Assembly (NCBI GenBank): GCA_019802505.1
Contig: JAFMOC010000039.1
Coordinates: 372,001-436,000, forward strand
Direction of reading: 5' to 3'
DNA from: Corydoras sp. C115
Taxonomy: Eukaryota > Chordata > Actinopteri > Siluriformes > Callichthyidae
DNA length: 64,000 nt
This document shows positions 63,536 through 64,000 of the stretch, piece by piece. The number at the start of each line of letters is the position of its first letter. The first letter of the stretch is position 1. Below the pieces are notes generated by a model, which saw nothing but the letters and a program-made list of their open reading frames with translations, had not been told where the DNA came from and did not search any database. The translations under genes and the position numbers were made by a program.

Positions 63536-63600
63536 AATTTTACACAATTTTACAAACCAATTAAACCAATTACAATATAAACTGCTCATATAGGCAGTTA

Positions 63601-64000
63601 CAATGATTTCCCCACATTTTTGATCCAATCAGAGCTGCACCGTTGCGCCACAGTCCCTGTCCCAGCGCGTGAGTGGACAATAGAGACCGTGCTTTTGTTA
63701 TGGATGAACCCCTGCTGGAGTGACCATTGATCATCTATTGACCGAATCAGTGAAGCTCGTTCGGTTTTGTTTTCGGAGGACCGTTAGTTAAGCCCCTTTG
63801 AGGTGTGTCTTGTACATTTAAACTGAAAGTTTGAACACGTGGAGGAAACCTACAGGGTGCGCACCAGCAGGAGTCAGACCAAACGGCGAGCATCATCCGA
63901 TCTGATCTGATGTGATATCTGATCTGATGTGATATCTGATCTGATGTGATATCTGATGTGATCTGACCCTGTGATGAACACTGAATCAGAAGACAGCAAC
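63601..64000 (+). promoter_or_regulatory. Possible promoter/5' end of the next plus-strand gene
   Basis: GC content rises compared with the rest. A CCAAT box CCAATCAG lies at 63625-63632, followed by GC-richer sequence. An ATG at 63974 opens MNTESEDSN up to the window edge, with G at -3. In mammals the neighbour on this side of DDX20 is INKA2, divergently placed, but these nine residues are too few to assign. It could equally be a non-coding 5' exon or chance. Confidence 0.3.
63899..63966. repeat. 17-bp tandem repeat
   Basis: Three perfect units of GATCTGATGTGATATCT at 63904-63954 with partial units on both sides. Confidence 0.95.

Larger units (their letters stand above)
61216..63600. other. 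Intergenic, SINE-rich region upstream of ddx20
   Basis: Contains SINE copies 10-12 and two (TA)n tracts. The unique parts (61.86-62.23 and 62.72-63.19 kb) show no reading frame or element I recognise. Confidence 0.75.

Overview
The window is 64 kb of AT-rich, intron-rich vertebrate DNA, most likely from an ostariophysan teleost and possibly a catfish. The evidence is two recognisable vertebrate genes with GT-AG introns, many young tRNA-derived SINEs ending in (TGAA)n tails, Tc1/mariner and hAT-type DNA transposon relics typical of fish, and long (TA)n and (CA)n microsatellites. I cannot name the species from the sequence alone.

Layout. Positions 1-28258 are intron, the 3' part of a very large intron of a Shal-type (Kv4) potassium channel gene, best matched to kcnd3. 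Five plus-strand coding exons follow at 28259-28421, 39245-39346, 43202-43294, 45135-45400 and 47490-47676. They encode the last 269 residues: selectivity filter, S6 and the whole cytoplasmic C-terminus, ending VKVSAL. The main 5' coding exon (T1 domain to pore) lies left of the window. After the stop codon comes a probable 3' UTR and then a repeat-rich intergenic stretch to about 55.4 kb.

On the minus strand, 61215-55764 is a complete 11-exon ddx20 gene (Gemin3, a DEAD-box helicase of the SMN complex). The exons join without a phase error into 774 codons plus stop. kcnd3 and ddx20 are convergent, the arrangement I know from mammals. Beyond ddx20, 61.2-63.6 kb is dominated by SINEs and (TA)n. 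The last 400 bp are richer in GC, with a CCAAT box and a 17-bp tandem repeat, and may hold the 5' end of another plus-strand gene whose coding part is outside the window.

The two genes are not functionally linked: one sets neuronal and cardiac A-type K+ current, the other works in snRNP assembly. I found no operon, CRISPR array, phage or novel multi-gene system. The points most worth a second look are small: a 52-bp templated insertion with its own target duplication, tandem splice donors in kcnd3, a histidine-rich insert in the channel tail, a SINE landing at the ddx20 poly(A) signal, a cluster of inverted SINE halves with G-runs in ddx20 intron 1, and an intact hAT-type MITE with a perfect 8-bp target duplication.
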